Assembly: GCF_002355275.1 (NCBI RefSeq)
Contig: NZ_CP023449.1
Coordinates: 3,326,001-3,390,000, forward strand
Length of the DNA stretch: 64,000 bases
From: Rhizorhabdus dicambivorans
GTDB taxonomy: Bacteria > Pseudomonadota > Alphaproteobacteria > Sphingomonadales > Sphingomonadaceae
Direction: 5' to 3'
The position numbers and the translations under genes were made by a program. The notes beneath the pieces were generated by a model, which was given only the letters and a program-made list of their open reading frames with translations, was not told the DNA's origin and did no database searches. Shown here piece after piece: positions 51,888 to 60,862 of this stretch (position 1 is its first letter; each line of letters starts with the position of its first letter).

Positions 51888-54794
51888 ATGAACTTCACCG
51901 AGATGCGCGGCCCGCTGCAGCCTAAGTGGCGCAAGGCAAGTCTGCTTTGCGCAACTATGCTCGCTCTCGGTAGCGGCTTCGCTGCTCATGCTGAAACGGC
52001 CGGAGAGCCACAAAGCGCCGCGCGACCCGCCCAGGCTGAGTCCTCACCGCCTACCGGAACTCCTGTTTCGGTATCTGGAACGGACCCGGTCGCCGAGGCT
52101 GTCGGCGAAATCATTGTGACAGGATCTCGCGTTGCGCGCGCGGGCTTTGTCGCCCCGACACCTACCGTTGTGATCGGGCAGGCCGACATTCGGCAGCAAG
52201 CAGCGTCCAACGTTCTGAACGTCCTCAATCAGAACCCGGCTTTTAAGGCCAGCACGGCGCCAACGACCAGCGGCTTGAACGGAAATTCGCCCGGAGCGAC
52301 CAGAGCCGACCTCCGAGGCCTGGGTCCACTCCGCACGTTGGTCCTGGTCGATGGCAAGCGCTTCGTGCCTCAGGTCCCTGCCGGAGCCAATGTCTATGCG
52401 GTCGATTTCAACCAGATTCCCAGCAACCTGATCGATCACATTGATGTGGTAACCGGCGGCGCCTCCGCACAATGGGGTTCGGACGCGGTCGCCGGCGTCA
52501 TCAACATCGTCCTGCGAAAGAACGTCCAGGGAATTGAGGTCACCGCTCAAGGGGGTATCTCCGATCGCGGTGATGAGAAGGAGTATCTGTTCAGCGGCGT
52601 AGCGGGCACGTCGTTTGCCGATGGCAAGGGTCATGTCGAACTCGCTTTAACCTACGAGAACAACGAGGGCGTTCGCGATCAATATACGCGGGCCTGGGGT
52701 CGCCAAGCCTACTCGATTGTCGCGAACACTGCGGGTGCAACGCCAACCAGCCTCATCCTGCCCAACGTGCAATTTTCGACGCTGACGCCCGGCGGCATCA
52801 TCACGAGCGGACCGCTCAAGGGCACCCAGTTCCTGCCGGGCGGCGTACCTGCGCCGTTCGTCTACGGCGCCTATGTCGGCGCATCCAACATGGTCGGGGG
52901 CGGCAATACGGGCTACAACATCAACACAGGTGTGTGGTTGGAGCCTGCGGTGGAGCGGAAAACCACGTACGGCCGCGCACAATATGATTTCAGCGACAGT
53001 TTGACGGCCTACGTCGAATCGTCTTTCGCGTTTTCGAAAGGCTCCTCGGAGACTTTGCCGTCGCGGGACACCACGCCGAGCACGATCTGCGTCGGGGCGG
53101 CTGCCTCGCCCTGCTTCGGAGCCACCAATCCTTACATTCCGGCCGCGACGCTGGCCGCGGCTCGCGCTGCCAACGTGACCAGTTTCCCGTTGGGCCGCGC
53201 GAACTATGATTTCGGCATAACCAATCCGGTGGTTCGGAACGCGACGTTTCGCATTATCGGAGGTCTGGAAGGCACGATCTCGTCCAAGGGAAATTGGAAG
53301 TGGGACGCAGCCGCCGAATATGGCGTCAACAATTACCACGACCTGATTTACAACAATCGCATTCGCACAAACTACGCGTTTGCGGTCAACGCCGTAACAA
53401 GCAACGGACAGATTGTCTGCGCCGCAACCGTCCCGGGTTCACCAGCTTTCAACGCTGCTGCCGCAGGCTGCGTGCCGATCAATCTGTTTGGCGCCGGCTC
53501 TCCCTCGCCAGCGGCGATCAAATATGTGACAGCCGCGACCGACAATTCGCTGCGGTACGAACAAACCGACTTCACGTTCAACGTGACCGGCGAGCCATTC
53601 CACAACTGGGCGGGGCCGATTTCGGTGGCCTTTGGAGCCGAGGGTCGGTTCGAGAAGGAAAAGATTACCGCCGACGCAATTTCCGCTGCTGGAAATTACG
53701 AGTCGGGCAATGCTCAAAACCTGGACAAGGGCTTCCACGAAACGGAAGGCTATTTCGAGACGGTCGTGCCGCTGGCTCGGGACATCCCGCTAATCCGGTC
53801 CCTCGATCTGAACGGCGCAGTGCGGGTCGCACATTATAATACGTCCGCCGGCACCCAAACGACGTGGAAGGTCGGGGCGGTATATAAGCCCATTCAGGAC
53901 CTCATGTTGCGGGCTGCCAGATCTCGGGACATCCGCGCGCCGAACCTCTACGAACTGAACCTCACTTCGACCGTAACCAATCAGACGATCCCGACCTACG
54001 GCCAGCCAAATGTCAGGGTCGTGACGAGCGGCAACCCAAATCTTGTCCCCGAAAAAGCCGACACGTTTACGATTGGAGGCGCTCTTCAGCCGCGTGTTGT
54101 CCCGGGACTGGCGATATCGGTCGATTATTATCGAATTAAGGTCAGCGACATCATCACAGGCCTCAGTGCCGCCAACACGGCCAGCAACTGCCTGTTGGGC
54201 CAAACGGCGTTCTGCAACCTGATCACCTTCGTGAACGGTGTGCCTTCGTCGATCGCTGTGCCGTTCCTCAATCTGGCTTCGACGACCACCAACGGGCTCG
54301 ACTTTCAGGGTGAATATCGAACGCGATTGGATGCCTTGATTAAGGCCGTGCCGGGCACCTTTACACTACGGGCCAGCGGAAATTACGTCTTCCATTCATA
54401 CGTCGACACGGGGTTCGGGACCCCGATCGACCGCGCCAACGAATTAGGCCCAGGCAACGCTTATTCGCTTCCTCGCTTCCGCGGTACGCTTTCCGGAACT
54501 TATGCTGTCGATCCGATCTCGATCACCGTGCAGGCGCGCTACACGTCGTCCGGCAATTATGACAACACCCTGACGGCAGCAACCATCAACGACAATCGCC
54601 TCCCGTCGGTGACTTACGTTGATCTCTTTGCAAATGCGAAGCTGAGCAAAAAGATCGAGCTGTTCTTCACCGCGAGGAACTTGCTGAATAAAGCTCCACC
54701 ACCCGACCCAAACTCGCTCGGGAACTCGAGCAATGCCGCCTATTACGATTTGATCGGTCGGACATACCGGGCCGGCGTCCGGGTCAAGCTGTAA
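51888..54794 (+). CDS. TonB-dependent outer-membrane receptor 2
   Basis: The 968-residue protein has a signal peptide ending near FAAHAET, the plug start GEIIVTGSRVARAG, and blocks such as ADLRGLGPLRTLVLVDGKR and WGSDAVAGVINIVLRKN. Its barrel ends GRTYRAGVRVKL. GGGGAGA precedes the ATG at 51888, which decides the start over 51840. It begins a unit with an exported protein of unknown function and an esterase, so it probably imports the ester or its product. Confidence 0.95.
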   Translation: MNFTEMRGPLQPKWRKASLLCATMLALGSGFAAHAETAGEPQSAARPAQAESSPPTGTPVSVSGTDPVAEAVGEIIVTGSRVARAGFVAPTPTVVIGQADIRQQAASNVLNVLNQNPAFKASTAPTTSGLNGNSPGATRADLRGLGPLRTLVLVDGKRFVPQVPAGANVYAVDFNQIPSNLIDHIDVVTGGASAQWGSDAVAGVINIVLRKNVQGIEVTAQGGISDRGDEKEYLFSGVAGTSFADGKGHVELALTYENNEGVRDQYTRAWGRQAYSIVANTAGATPTSLILPNVQFSTLTPGGIITSGPLKGTQFLPGGVPAPFVYGAYVGASNMVGGGNTGYNINTGVWLEPAVERKTTYGRAQYDFSDSLTAYVESSFAFSKGSSETLPSRDTTPSTICVGAAASPCFGATNPYIPAATLAAARAANVTSFPLGRANYDFGITNPVVRNATFRIIGGLEGTISSKGNWKWDAAAEYGVNNYHDLIYNNRIRTNYAFAVNAVTSNGQIVCAATVPGSPAFNAAAAGCVPINLFGAGSPSPAAIKYVTAATDNSLRYEQTDFTFNVTGEPFHNWAGPISVAFGAEGRFEKEKITADAISAAGNYESGNAQNLDKGFHETEGYFETVVPLARDIPLIRSLDLNGAVRVAHYNTSAGTQTTWKVGAVYKPIQDLMLRAARSRDIRAPNLYELNLTSTVTNQTIPTYGQPNVRVVTSGNPNLVPEKADTFTIGGALQPRVVPGLAISVDYYRIKVSDIITGLSAANTASNCLLGQTAFCNLITFVNGVPSSIAVPFLNLASTTTNGLDFQGEYRTRLDALIKAVPGTFTLRASGNYVFHSYVDTGFGTPIDRANELGPGNAYSLPRFRGTLSGTYAVDPISITVQARYTSSGNYDNTLTAATINDNRLPSVTYVDLFANAKLSKKIELFFTARNLLNKAPPPDPNSLGNSSNAAYYDLIGRTYRAGVRVKL

Positions 54795-54916
54795 CGGTGA
54801 GACTTAATCAGGAGCCGGCGAACCGCAGCGCGAAATGCTCGCGGACGAAATCCGTCGGCTCCTGCGATCACCCACTCGTCCGCTTGTAGGTCGGCGGTCC
54901 TTGCAAGGAGCGTGTT

Positions 54917-55933
54917 ATGCGACTCAGAAATGCCTTGGCGGCGGCGGCGCTTCTGATCAGCGCCGCGGCGGATGCACAGAACCCAGCTTCGTCCCTGTCG
55001 ACGGAGCAACTTGGCGATACGTGTGATCGCGCCTGCCTGCGCGAGATCATGGACAAGTATCTCACCGCACTGGTTGCGCATGACAGCGACCGGCTCGATC
55101 TTGCAACGCATGTGAGATTCACCGAAAACGGTGTGGTGCTACCGATTGGTACCGCCTTGTGGCGGACTGCGAGCGGGCTGGGCGAATTCGGGCAATATTT
55201 CGTCGATGCGAAGGGGCACTCAGTCGCGTTCCTCGGCACCGTGAAAGAGCGCGATACGAAATCGATCCTGTCGGTCCGGCTCAAGCTGCAAGACCGCGTG
55301 ATCGAAGAGATCGAGCAGCTCGTAGTTCGTAGCCCGCAAAGCGCGGCGGCGTGGGACCAGCGTGTGCAGCCTGGCGCACGGACCTACTCCACGCAGGGAT
55401 GGGGCGATACTCTCAAACCCAGCGAGCGGGTCTCTCGCGAGCGTATGGTGGCAATAGCAAACAGCTATTTCTCTTCAATCCAGGGCGGTTCGGCGACGCC
55501 TGTTCCGTTCGCCGCCGATTGCTACCGGATCGAGAATGGTGAAGTCACCTCCGGCGCACCCAAGACCGGGGCCGATGCGCCCGTGCAAACCGGTCGGGCG
55601 GTCTTCATCAACTCGGTTGCCGATCGCAGCTGCGCCGAGCAGCTGAACGCCAAGGGCGCGTTCATTTTCAACAACGACCTGCGCGATCGCCGCTTCCTCG
55701 TCGTCGACGAGGAAACGGGGACCGTCTTCACCCACGTCTTCTTCGACCATGCCGGCAAGTTTACGGAGCGCACGCTGCCCGATGGCACGAAGCGCCCGAT
55801 CTCGAGCCGGGTGCTCCTGCCCGGCACCCTCGCCATCCATGAGGTCTTCTGGATCAGGAACGGTGTCATTCAGCATATCGCCGCCAATATCCTAAGCGTT
55901 CCATACGGGATGTCGTCGGGCTGGGAGAATTGA
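54917..55933 (+). CDS. Exported protein of unknown function, paralog A
   Basis: The 338-residue protein has a signal peptide (cleavage near ADAQN), a SnoaL-like part (CLREIMDKYLTALVAHDSDR, TENGVVLPIGTALWRTASGL) and a second domain that ends HEVFWIRNGVIQHIAANIL. It resembles proteins annotated with DUF8021, though I am not sure. A paralog on the opposite strand at 56898 shares both domains. It lies between TonB receptor 2 and the esterase. Its activity is unknown. Confidence 0.8.
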   Translation: MRLRNALAAAALLISAAADAQNPASSLSTEQLGDTCDRACLREIMDKYLTALVAHDSDRLDLATHVRFTENGVVLPIGTALWRTASGLGEFGQYFVDAKGHSVAFLGTVKERDTKSILSVRLKLQDRVIEEIEQLVVRSPQSAAAWDQRVQPGARTYSTQGWGDTLKPSERVSRERMVAIANSYFSSIQGGSATPVPFAADCYRIENGEVTSGAPKTGADAPVQTGRAVFINSVADRSCAEQLNAKGAFIFNNDLRDRRFLVVDEETGTVFTHVFFDHAGKFTERTLPDGTKRPISSRVLLPGTLAIHEVFWIRNGVIQHIAANILSVPYGMSSGWEN

Positions 55934-55937
55934 GCCG

Positions 55938-56858
55938 ATGATCCGAGCGTCGGTCATCAGCAGCGCGGCCATGCTTTCCGCGCTGTCAGGCTCGGCTCTT
56001 TCCCAAGTGCCGCCGAATATCGCCGCGAAGGTTCGCGCGACAGGCCAGATCCTCGATCCTTCGGCCGGCCGCCTGTATGCGCCCATGTTTGCGAGCGAAC
56101 CTTGGCCAGGCGTCACCGTCTCTCGGGACGTGGCGTACGGATCTGACCCGCTTCAGAAACTCGACATTTATGCTCCGTCGCCCACGTCACGAAAATTGCC
56201 CGTGCTCCTTTTCGTGCACGGCGGAGGGTTCGTCGCCGGCGACAAGCACGGAACCTTCGCTCCGGACAACATCACGCTCTGGGCTGCGCGCAATGGCATG
56301 ATCGGGGTGAACATCGACTATCGCCTGGCGCCACGGAACATATGGCCAAGTGGGGCGATGGATCTCGCCGCAGCTATCGCTTGGGTCCACGCGAATATAG
56401 CACCCTATGGTGGCGATCCCGCTCGCATCATTCTCTGGGGGCACTCAGCCGGCGCGAACCACGTGGCCGACTACATAACCCACCCGGATGTCCAAGGCTC
56501 CGAGTGGAGGTTTGTCCGCGGCGCAATTCTCCTGTCGCCGTTCTACGCCGAAGCTCCGAGCGGCGATCAACCGCACGTCTATTATGGCAGGGACGACGAG
56601 CTTCAGACGTCGTACGGCTCGATCGCGCGGCTTCAACGCAGCGATATTCCACTTTTTCTAGCGAATGCCGAATTCGATCCGGTGGAATTCAAATCCTACA
56701 TGACGGCTTTGCGTTTGCAGCTATGCAAGCCCGTCGCCCGCTGTCCTCGCTATGTCTATCTGAAGGATCACAATCACTTTACAGAAAGCATGGCGGTGGG
56801 AACGCCCGATCAGTCGCTTACCGGTCCCCTGTTGCAATGGATCAGGTCAAAGCGTTGA
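55938..56858 (+). CDS. Exported alpha/beta-hydrolase, esterase of the HSL type
   Basis: The 306-residue protein has a signal peptide, the oxyanion motif FVHGGGFVAGD, the nucleophile elbow LWGHSAGANH and likely Asp (NAEFDPVEF) and His (DHNHFTE). This is the hormone-sensitive-lipase class of carboxylesterase. It starts four bases after paralog A. Its 3' end lies in the arm of a terminator-like hairpin. It probably hydrolyses a small ester in the periplasm. Confidence 0.88.
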   Translation: MIRASVISSAAMLSALSGSALSQVPPNIAAKVRATGQILDPSAGRLYAPMFASEPWPGVTVSRDVAYGSDPLQKLDIYAPSPTSRKLPVLLFVHGGGFVAGDKHGTFAPDNITLWAARNGMIGVNIDYRLAPRNIWPSGAMDLAAAIAWVHANIAPYGGDPARIILWGHSAGANHVADYITHPDVQGSEWRFVRGAILLSPFYAEAPSGDQPHVYYGRDDELQTSYGSIARLQRSDIPLFLANAEFDPVEFKSYMTALRLQLCKPVARCPRYVYLKDHNHFTESMAVGTPDQSLTGPLLQWIRSKR

Positions 56859-56883
56859 CGGCAACTGCAAGGACCGTCAACGC
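56852..56883. terminator. Terminator-like stem between convergent genes
   Basis: GCGTTGACGG (56852-56861) pairs exactly with CCGTCAACGC (56874-56883) across a 12-base loop. It lies between the converging esterase and paralog B and could end both transcripts. No T-run follows on either strand. Confidence 0.6.
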
Positions 56884-56897
56884 GCTGGCTTACGGCA

Positions 56898-57941
56898 TCA
56901 ATCCTCCCAACCAGATTTCATGCCGTAGGGCACGTGGACATAGTTCGCCGCGATGTGGGTGAGCATACCATTCTCAATCCAAAACAGCTCATGCACGATC
57001 AGCGTTTCCACTCCGCAGCGGGTAGCGTCCGCTGCGCAAATCTTTCCCGAATGATCGAACATGGCCACCGCGTAGACAATGCCCTTTTCCTCATCGACGG
57101 CGAGATACCGCCGATCGCGAATCTCGGTGTTCACACGAAACGTTGGGTTGCGGAAAATGCCGTCGCCACAGCTTTTGCTGGAAAACGAAACTTGGCCAGG
57201 AGACTCAGTTTGACCGGCGGGGCCCGCCTGGGCCGCCCGCGGGGGTCCCAAGCCTGGGATTTGCGGCGCGTTGCCCGGGGCATCTGGGCCAGATGACGGC
57301 GTGCCGGCGGTGAACCGCCCATGTTCGATCCTGTAGCAATCCCGAGCAAACGGCACGGGCGTCGACGCACCCAATTGCAGCGTCGAGAAGTAACTATCCG
57401 CGATAGCCATCATCTGTTCTCGCGACGTCCGTTTGGCGTCTGGTACGATGTCGTTCCACTTGGCTGCCGACGCAGCACGAAGTTCGCCGGGAGCGCGCGT
57501 ATCCCACAAGGCCGCCGCTTCCGGTGTCCGCATCACCATCTGCTCGGCTTCCTGGATCACCGTGCCCTTCACTTTCAGCCGTATCGAGACAACCACTTCT
57601 CCTTTCCGCTCGCCAATCGTGCCGAGGAAAGCGATCGACTGGCCAGGAACGTCAACCACATATTGCTTGAACTTGCCGAGCCCGCTCGCTGTCTGCCAAA
57701 GTGCGGCTGCGCCGATTGGCAGAACCACGCCATTTTCGGTGAACTTGACGTGGGTCGCGAGATTGAGGCGACCCACGTCATGGGCGATCATCGCGTCGAG
57801 GTAGCCGTTCATCAAGCCGGTAAGGCAATCGCTAGTGCACGTCGACCTGAGCGCTTTGACCGTTTCGGCGGATTGCGGTTGGGCTCCGGCCACGCCACTC
57901 AACAGCGACAGCAGCGATGCGACCAATATGGACGGCTTCAT
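56898..57941 (-). CDS. Exported protein of unknown function, paralog B
   Basis: The 347-residue protein is a clear paralog of the protein at 54917: TENGVVLPIG, CYRIEHG and HELFWIENGMLTHIAANYV match in order. It has a signal peptide ending near GAQPQ and, unlike paralog A, a Pro/Gly-rich insert of some 35 residues near the middle (GNAPQIPGLGPPRAAQAG). GAGGA precedes the ATG at 57941, chosen over 57965. It follows SnoaL-like gene 3 by 106 bases on the same strand. Confidence 0.82.
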   Translation of the reverse strand: MKPSILVASLLSLLSGVAGAQPQSAETVKALRSTCTSDCLTGLMNGYLDAMIAHDVGRLNLATHVKFTENGVVLPIGAAALWQTASGLGKFKQYVVDVPGQSIAFLGTIGERKGEVVVSIRLKVKGTVIQEAEQMVMRTPEAAALWDTRAPGELRAASAAKWNDIVPDAKRTSREQMMAIADSYFSTLQLGASTPVPFARDCYRIEHGRFTAGTPSSGPDAPGNAPQIPGLGPPRAAQAGPAGQTESPGQVSFSSKSCGDGIFRNPTFRVNTEIRDRRYLAVDEEKGIVYAVAMFDHSGKICAADATRCGVETLIVHELFWIENGMLTHIAANYVHVPYGMKSGWED

Positions 57942-58047
57942 TAGCCCATTCCTCTTTCGGCACACCGATTGATGAGTGTGCGGGGTGCTTGGGAATCAGA
58001 TGGTTTGCGAAGGAGGCAGACGGGCTTCAGCTCGTCGGCGCTTGCGT

Positions 58048-58611
58048 TCACTGACTAGCCGTGGGCTTCGGAACTGCGCGCCCCGAGCTTTCGTCGAAAT
58101 CGAACACGATTGTCGAATTGGGCCGCCGGCTACTGTCCCAATGCTCGACGATCTTGCCATTCTCGATGCGGAACATGTCGAAAAGCACGGCGGTGTAGAT
58201 TTCGCCCTTCGCGTCCTTGTTCCTCGTGATTTCGGGCGCCACCACGATGTCGCCTTCCGCGATGAGTTGGACCAGGTTGTCGACCGTATCAGGAACGGGT
58301 TTCGGATTGCGGGCCAAAGGCCCCCAGTAATCCATGAAGCCCTTCAAACCCTGCTCGGTCACCATGGCGAAATGCGTCGTGTAGCCCGGAGCGAGAAAGC
58401 GTGAGGCTTCCTCTATCCGCCGCCCCTTGAAGACCGTCCGTAAAAAATCTGAGACCAGCTTCTTGTTCGCCTGAAGCTTGGGATCCTTACTCGAAATAGC
58501 CCGCTCAAAGGGAACCAAAGGCACGATCGGACCCGCGAGGTAGACCTTATCCTGCGCAAAAAGAGGCGCGGCCAGCATCGCGCAGGCAAATAGACCCAAG
58601 AACCGTTTCAT
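58048..58611 (-). CDS. Exported SnoaL-like protein 3
   Basis: The 187-residue protein has a signal peptide (cleavage near LFAQD) and a SnoaL polyketide-cyclase-like domain (NKKLVSDFLRTVFKGRRIEE, TTHFAMVTEQGLKGFMDYW, FDMFRIENGKIVEHWD). It is more like the bacterial SnoaL group than proteins 1 and 2 are. It begins the minus-strand unit with paralog B and is preceded by regulon element copy 4. Confidence 0.85.
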   Translation of the reverse strand: MKRFLGLFACAMLAAPLFAQDKVYLAGPIVPLVPFERAISSKDPKLQANKKLVSDFLRTVFKGRRIEEASRFLAPGYTTHFAMVTEQGLKGFMDYWGPLARNPKPVPDTVDNLVQLIAEGDIVVAPEITRNKDAKGEIYTAVLFDMFRIENGKIVEHWDSSRRPNSTIVFDFDESSGRAVPKPTASQ

Positions 58612-58856
58612 GTCCTCAACTCCCTCGAAGACTTCAATTATTTCCGACAGTCGATCTCGATTGCCGACCGCACCGCCCAGCCGAGTTCTGGCGACGACGT
58701 CCGCTTGCGGGTCAACGTCGACTGCCCCCCTGGATCTGACCGATGGAGATAGCCCGCACGGCCACAGGCCACGGGGTTGCCTCCATCGGGGCAGATCTTG
58801 GAAAGAGGTGAACGCTCGCTCAAGGCCAGCAGCATAGGAGCAACCGCTGGGTCGCC

Positions 58857-58878
58857 AAATACCCTCAACAGGTGACAG
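58857..58878 (-). promoter_or_regulatory. 22-bp regulon element, copy 4
   Basis: Read on the minus strand this is CTGTCACCTGTTGAGGGT followed by ATTT, the most diverged of the four copies. It lies 246 bases upstream of SnoaL-like gene 3 and points toward it. The 356-bp gap (58612-58967) holds no other feature I can support. Confidence 0.55.
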
Positions 58879-58967
58879 CGGGTGCTAACCTTCTACTCGG
58901 CCCGCCATTGCGTCGCTGCCAGGTAGAGGTACTCAAAAGCCTGCAGACGACCTTCTTCTAATGCGAG

Positions 58968-59333
58968 TTACGGAGTTACTAGCCATGCCATCGCTTCGTC
59001 GAGATCCTCGAAGAAGGCGAGTGGAAAATCGGAGCCCGCCTGTCGTTTAAACTGCAGTCGTATCAACTGGCTTGAGGTCACAACAGCATATTTTCTGATC
59101 GAAAGCGTCGCTAAAACGGCCATACTATTCATATTGATCTCGGCGACTTTCGCGCTTTGAATCTGGGCGCCACGCAAATCAGAAAGGATCGTAATTGGCT
59201 TAGCATAAGCGGCAGCTTCCGAAGCGGCACTACGGACAGTGGCGGTCGCTTCATCGGCCTCTTCCACCGACCAGAAACCGGACGCGACAAGCGACAAGCG
59301 GCCGAGATCGCTGTCAAATCGCGCCTGGAACAC
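58968..59333 (-). CDS. Small STAS-like protein, unknown function
   Basis: The 121-residue protein (GTG start) alternates strands and helices in the pattern of STAS/SpoIIAA-like proteins: FQARFDSDLGRLSLVASGFW at the start and FPLAFFEDLDEAMAWLVTP at the end. No enzyme motif is visible. It stands alone between two catabolic units, and a role cannot be assigned. Confidence 0.65.
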   Translation of the reverse strand: MFQARFDSDLGRLSLVASGFWSVEEADEATATVRSAASEAAAYAKPITILSDLRGAQIQSAKVAEINMNSMAVLATLSIRKYAVVTSSQLIRLQFKRQAGSDFPLAFFEDLDEAMAWLVTP

Positions 59334-59643
59334 TGTGCTTCTCTCCGCGAAAGCGCCTGCCCCGACCGCCGGGTCTCTATTGGAGAAATTTAGCGATGTG
59401 ACGGCATTGAATCAAGAAATCGTCGGGCTGAGGCTCCAGAGGGGATTGATAGTAGCGGGATCGCCGACAACGATCTGATCAATCAGTCGTATGTCCGTCT
59501 TTCAGCACGGAATCTCAGATCGGGAAGCAATCCGATTGGCGTTTCGATGAAGGACCCTGCAGCGCGGATGCAGCCGATGCCCAATCGCCCGAGGGCGTTT
59601 CTTACGGGTCGTTGTACAAAGATGGAAATCGGCCGCTCGCCGA
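59334..59643. other. Gene-free stretch
   Basis: This 310-base gap lies between the STAS-like gene and SnoaL-like gene 4. Reading frames here are short and look like noise. I see no repeat, hairpin or regulatory motif. Confidence 0.5.
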
Positions 59644-60021
59644 TCACTTCGCGCGAATCTGGGTGAATTTCCCGTTTTCGATCTCATAGAAGATGAACCC
59701 TTCGATTTCGATCGATTGTCCCTTGGCGATCGGGCCGAGAATGAACTCCGGGCAATCCTCGATCGCGAGGAATATGCCTTTCGCGATGCAGGCGAGGCCA
59801 TGCTCGTCGAGAACCAGCTTGCTTACGCTGAGCGTCTCCTGAATTCGGCCGACCCTTTCGGCATAGAAATCAATAATGGCTTGCCGTCCCTCGAGCGCCA
59901 GCTCTCCTCCGAGATCCAGCACGACATTCTCGTGATAAAAGTCCGAAAACGCAGAAATATTGCCCTCGTTGAATCCTCGGATATAGTCTTTCAGGAACGA
60001 TTCCTTAGTTATGCTCGGCAT
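59644..60021 (-). CDS. SnoaL-like protein 4, cytoplasmic
   Basis: The 125-residue protein has the SnoaL-like fold (FLKDYIRGFNEGNISAFSDF, YHENVVLDLGGELALEGRQA, FIFYEIENGKFTQIRAK) and no signal peptide, unlike the three other copies. It is the last gene of the minus-strand run that starts with the MFS carrier at 63885. It probably acts on a pathway intermediate inside the cell. Confidence 0.85.
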   Translation of the reverse strand: MPSITKESFLKDYIRGFNEGNISAFSDFYHENVVLDLGGELALEGRQAIIDFYAERVGRIQETLSVSKLVLDEHGLACIAKGIFLAIEDCPEFILGPIAKGQSIEIEGFIFYEIENGKFTQIRAK

Positions 60022-60059
60022 ATCAAGTTCACTTTCACATAAGTGTTACAATTTTCATT

Positions 60060-60776
60060 TTAGGAAATTTTCTCCAGAATTAACGCGAGCTCGTTGGGCT
60101 TATCGACCATAATATCGTGCCCGCTTTCGATTTCGTGCAGGATCCAGTTTGAGTCGCGGGACATTTCGTCCGAAGACTGGTCCGGCAGGGGAATGCCGTT
60201 TCCAATCGCTCGGATGGACACTTTGGTCGGTATCCGTCTGTAGGCCCCGGTTACACGGAGCTTTTCCGTCAGGCTGGCGGTCGGATGGGGGGTCAACTTG
60301 GAATCGACCCAAGCCTGATCGGCCGAATTGACGTTGAAGAATGCTGCCGGGAACGGCGGGATGGCCAAGCCGTCAACGCCTGGGGGCGGTGGGAGTACGT
60401 CCAGCAGGCATTCTCCGTCGCGTGGCACGACAGCGTCCACGAAGACGAGCGAACGAATTCTGTCCGGCATCCGTTCTGCAACGCCGGTGATGACCATCCC
60501 GCCATAGGAATGGCCAACCAGGACGATCTGGCCGAGATCGTTCCACCTCACGACGTTGACCACATCCTCGATGTGAGTTGTGAGGTCCACCGATGCTGAC
60601 AGGAGATGAGAGCGCTCGCCAAGGCCGGTCAAAGTCGGCGCATATACGCGATGGCCGCCTGCCCCAAGGATCCGCGCCACGCGATCCCAGCACCAGCCGC
60701 CATGCCAGGCGCCATGCACCAACACGAATGTTGATTTGACGCCCGCAGGTTCATTCTCATTCAAAAACTTAGTCAT
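60060..60776 (-). CDS. Alpha/beta-hydrolase of the methyl-esterase/hydroxynitrile-lyase group
   Basis: The 238-residue protein shows FVLVHGAWHGGWCWDRVA, the nucleophile elbow LVGHSYGGMVI, LVFVDAVVPRDG and the catalytic His in ESGHDIMVDKPNEL. This group includes small esterases and hydroxynitrile lyases. It lies 38 bases before SnoaL-like gene 4 and 86 bases after the enolase-superfamily gene. It has no signal peptide. Confidence 0.9.
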   Translation of the reverse strand: MTKFLNENEPAGVKSTFVLVHGAWHGGWCWDRVARILGAGGHRVYAPTLTGLGERSHLLSASVDLTTHIEDVVNVVRWNDLGQIVLVGHSYGGMVITGVAERMPDRIRSLVFVDAVVPRDGECLLDVLPPPPGVDGLAIPPFPAAFFNVNSADQAWVDSKLTPHPTASLTEKLRVTGAYRRIPTKVSIRAIGNGIPLPDQSSDEMSRDSNWILHEIESGHDIMVDKPNELALILEKIS

Positions 60777-60862
60777 AAGAGGTTCCCGGTACAGGCACGT
60801 TCACGCCATGCGCATGCTCATGCTCGCCCCCGTTCCTGTGCGGCGCGAGCACTCCGTCGACG

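Noticed and set aside
59502-59801. Small gene upstream of SnoaL 4 on the minus strand
   Set aside because: It overlaps SnoaL 4 in another frame and has a low-complexity Arg/Ser composition typical of shadow frames.
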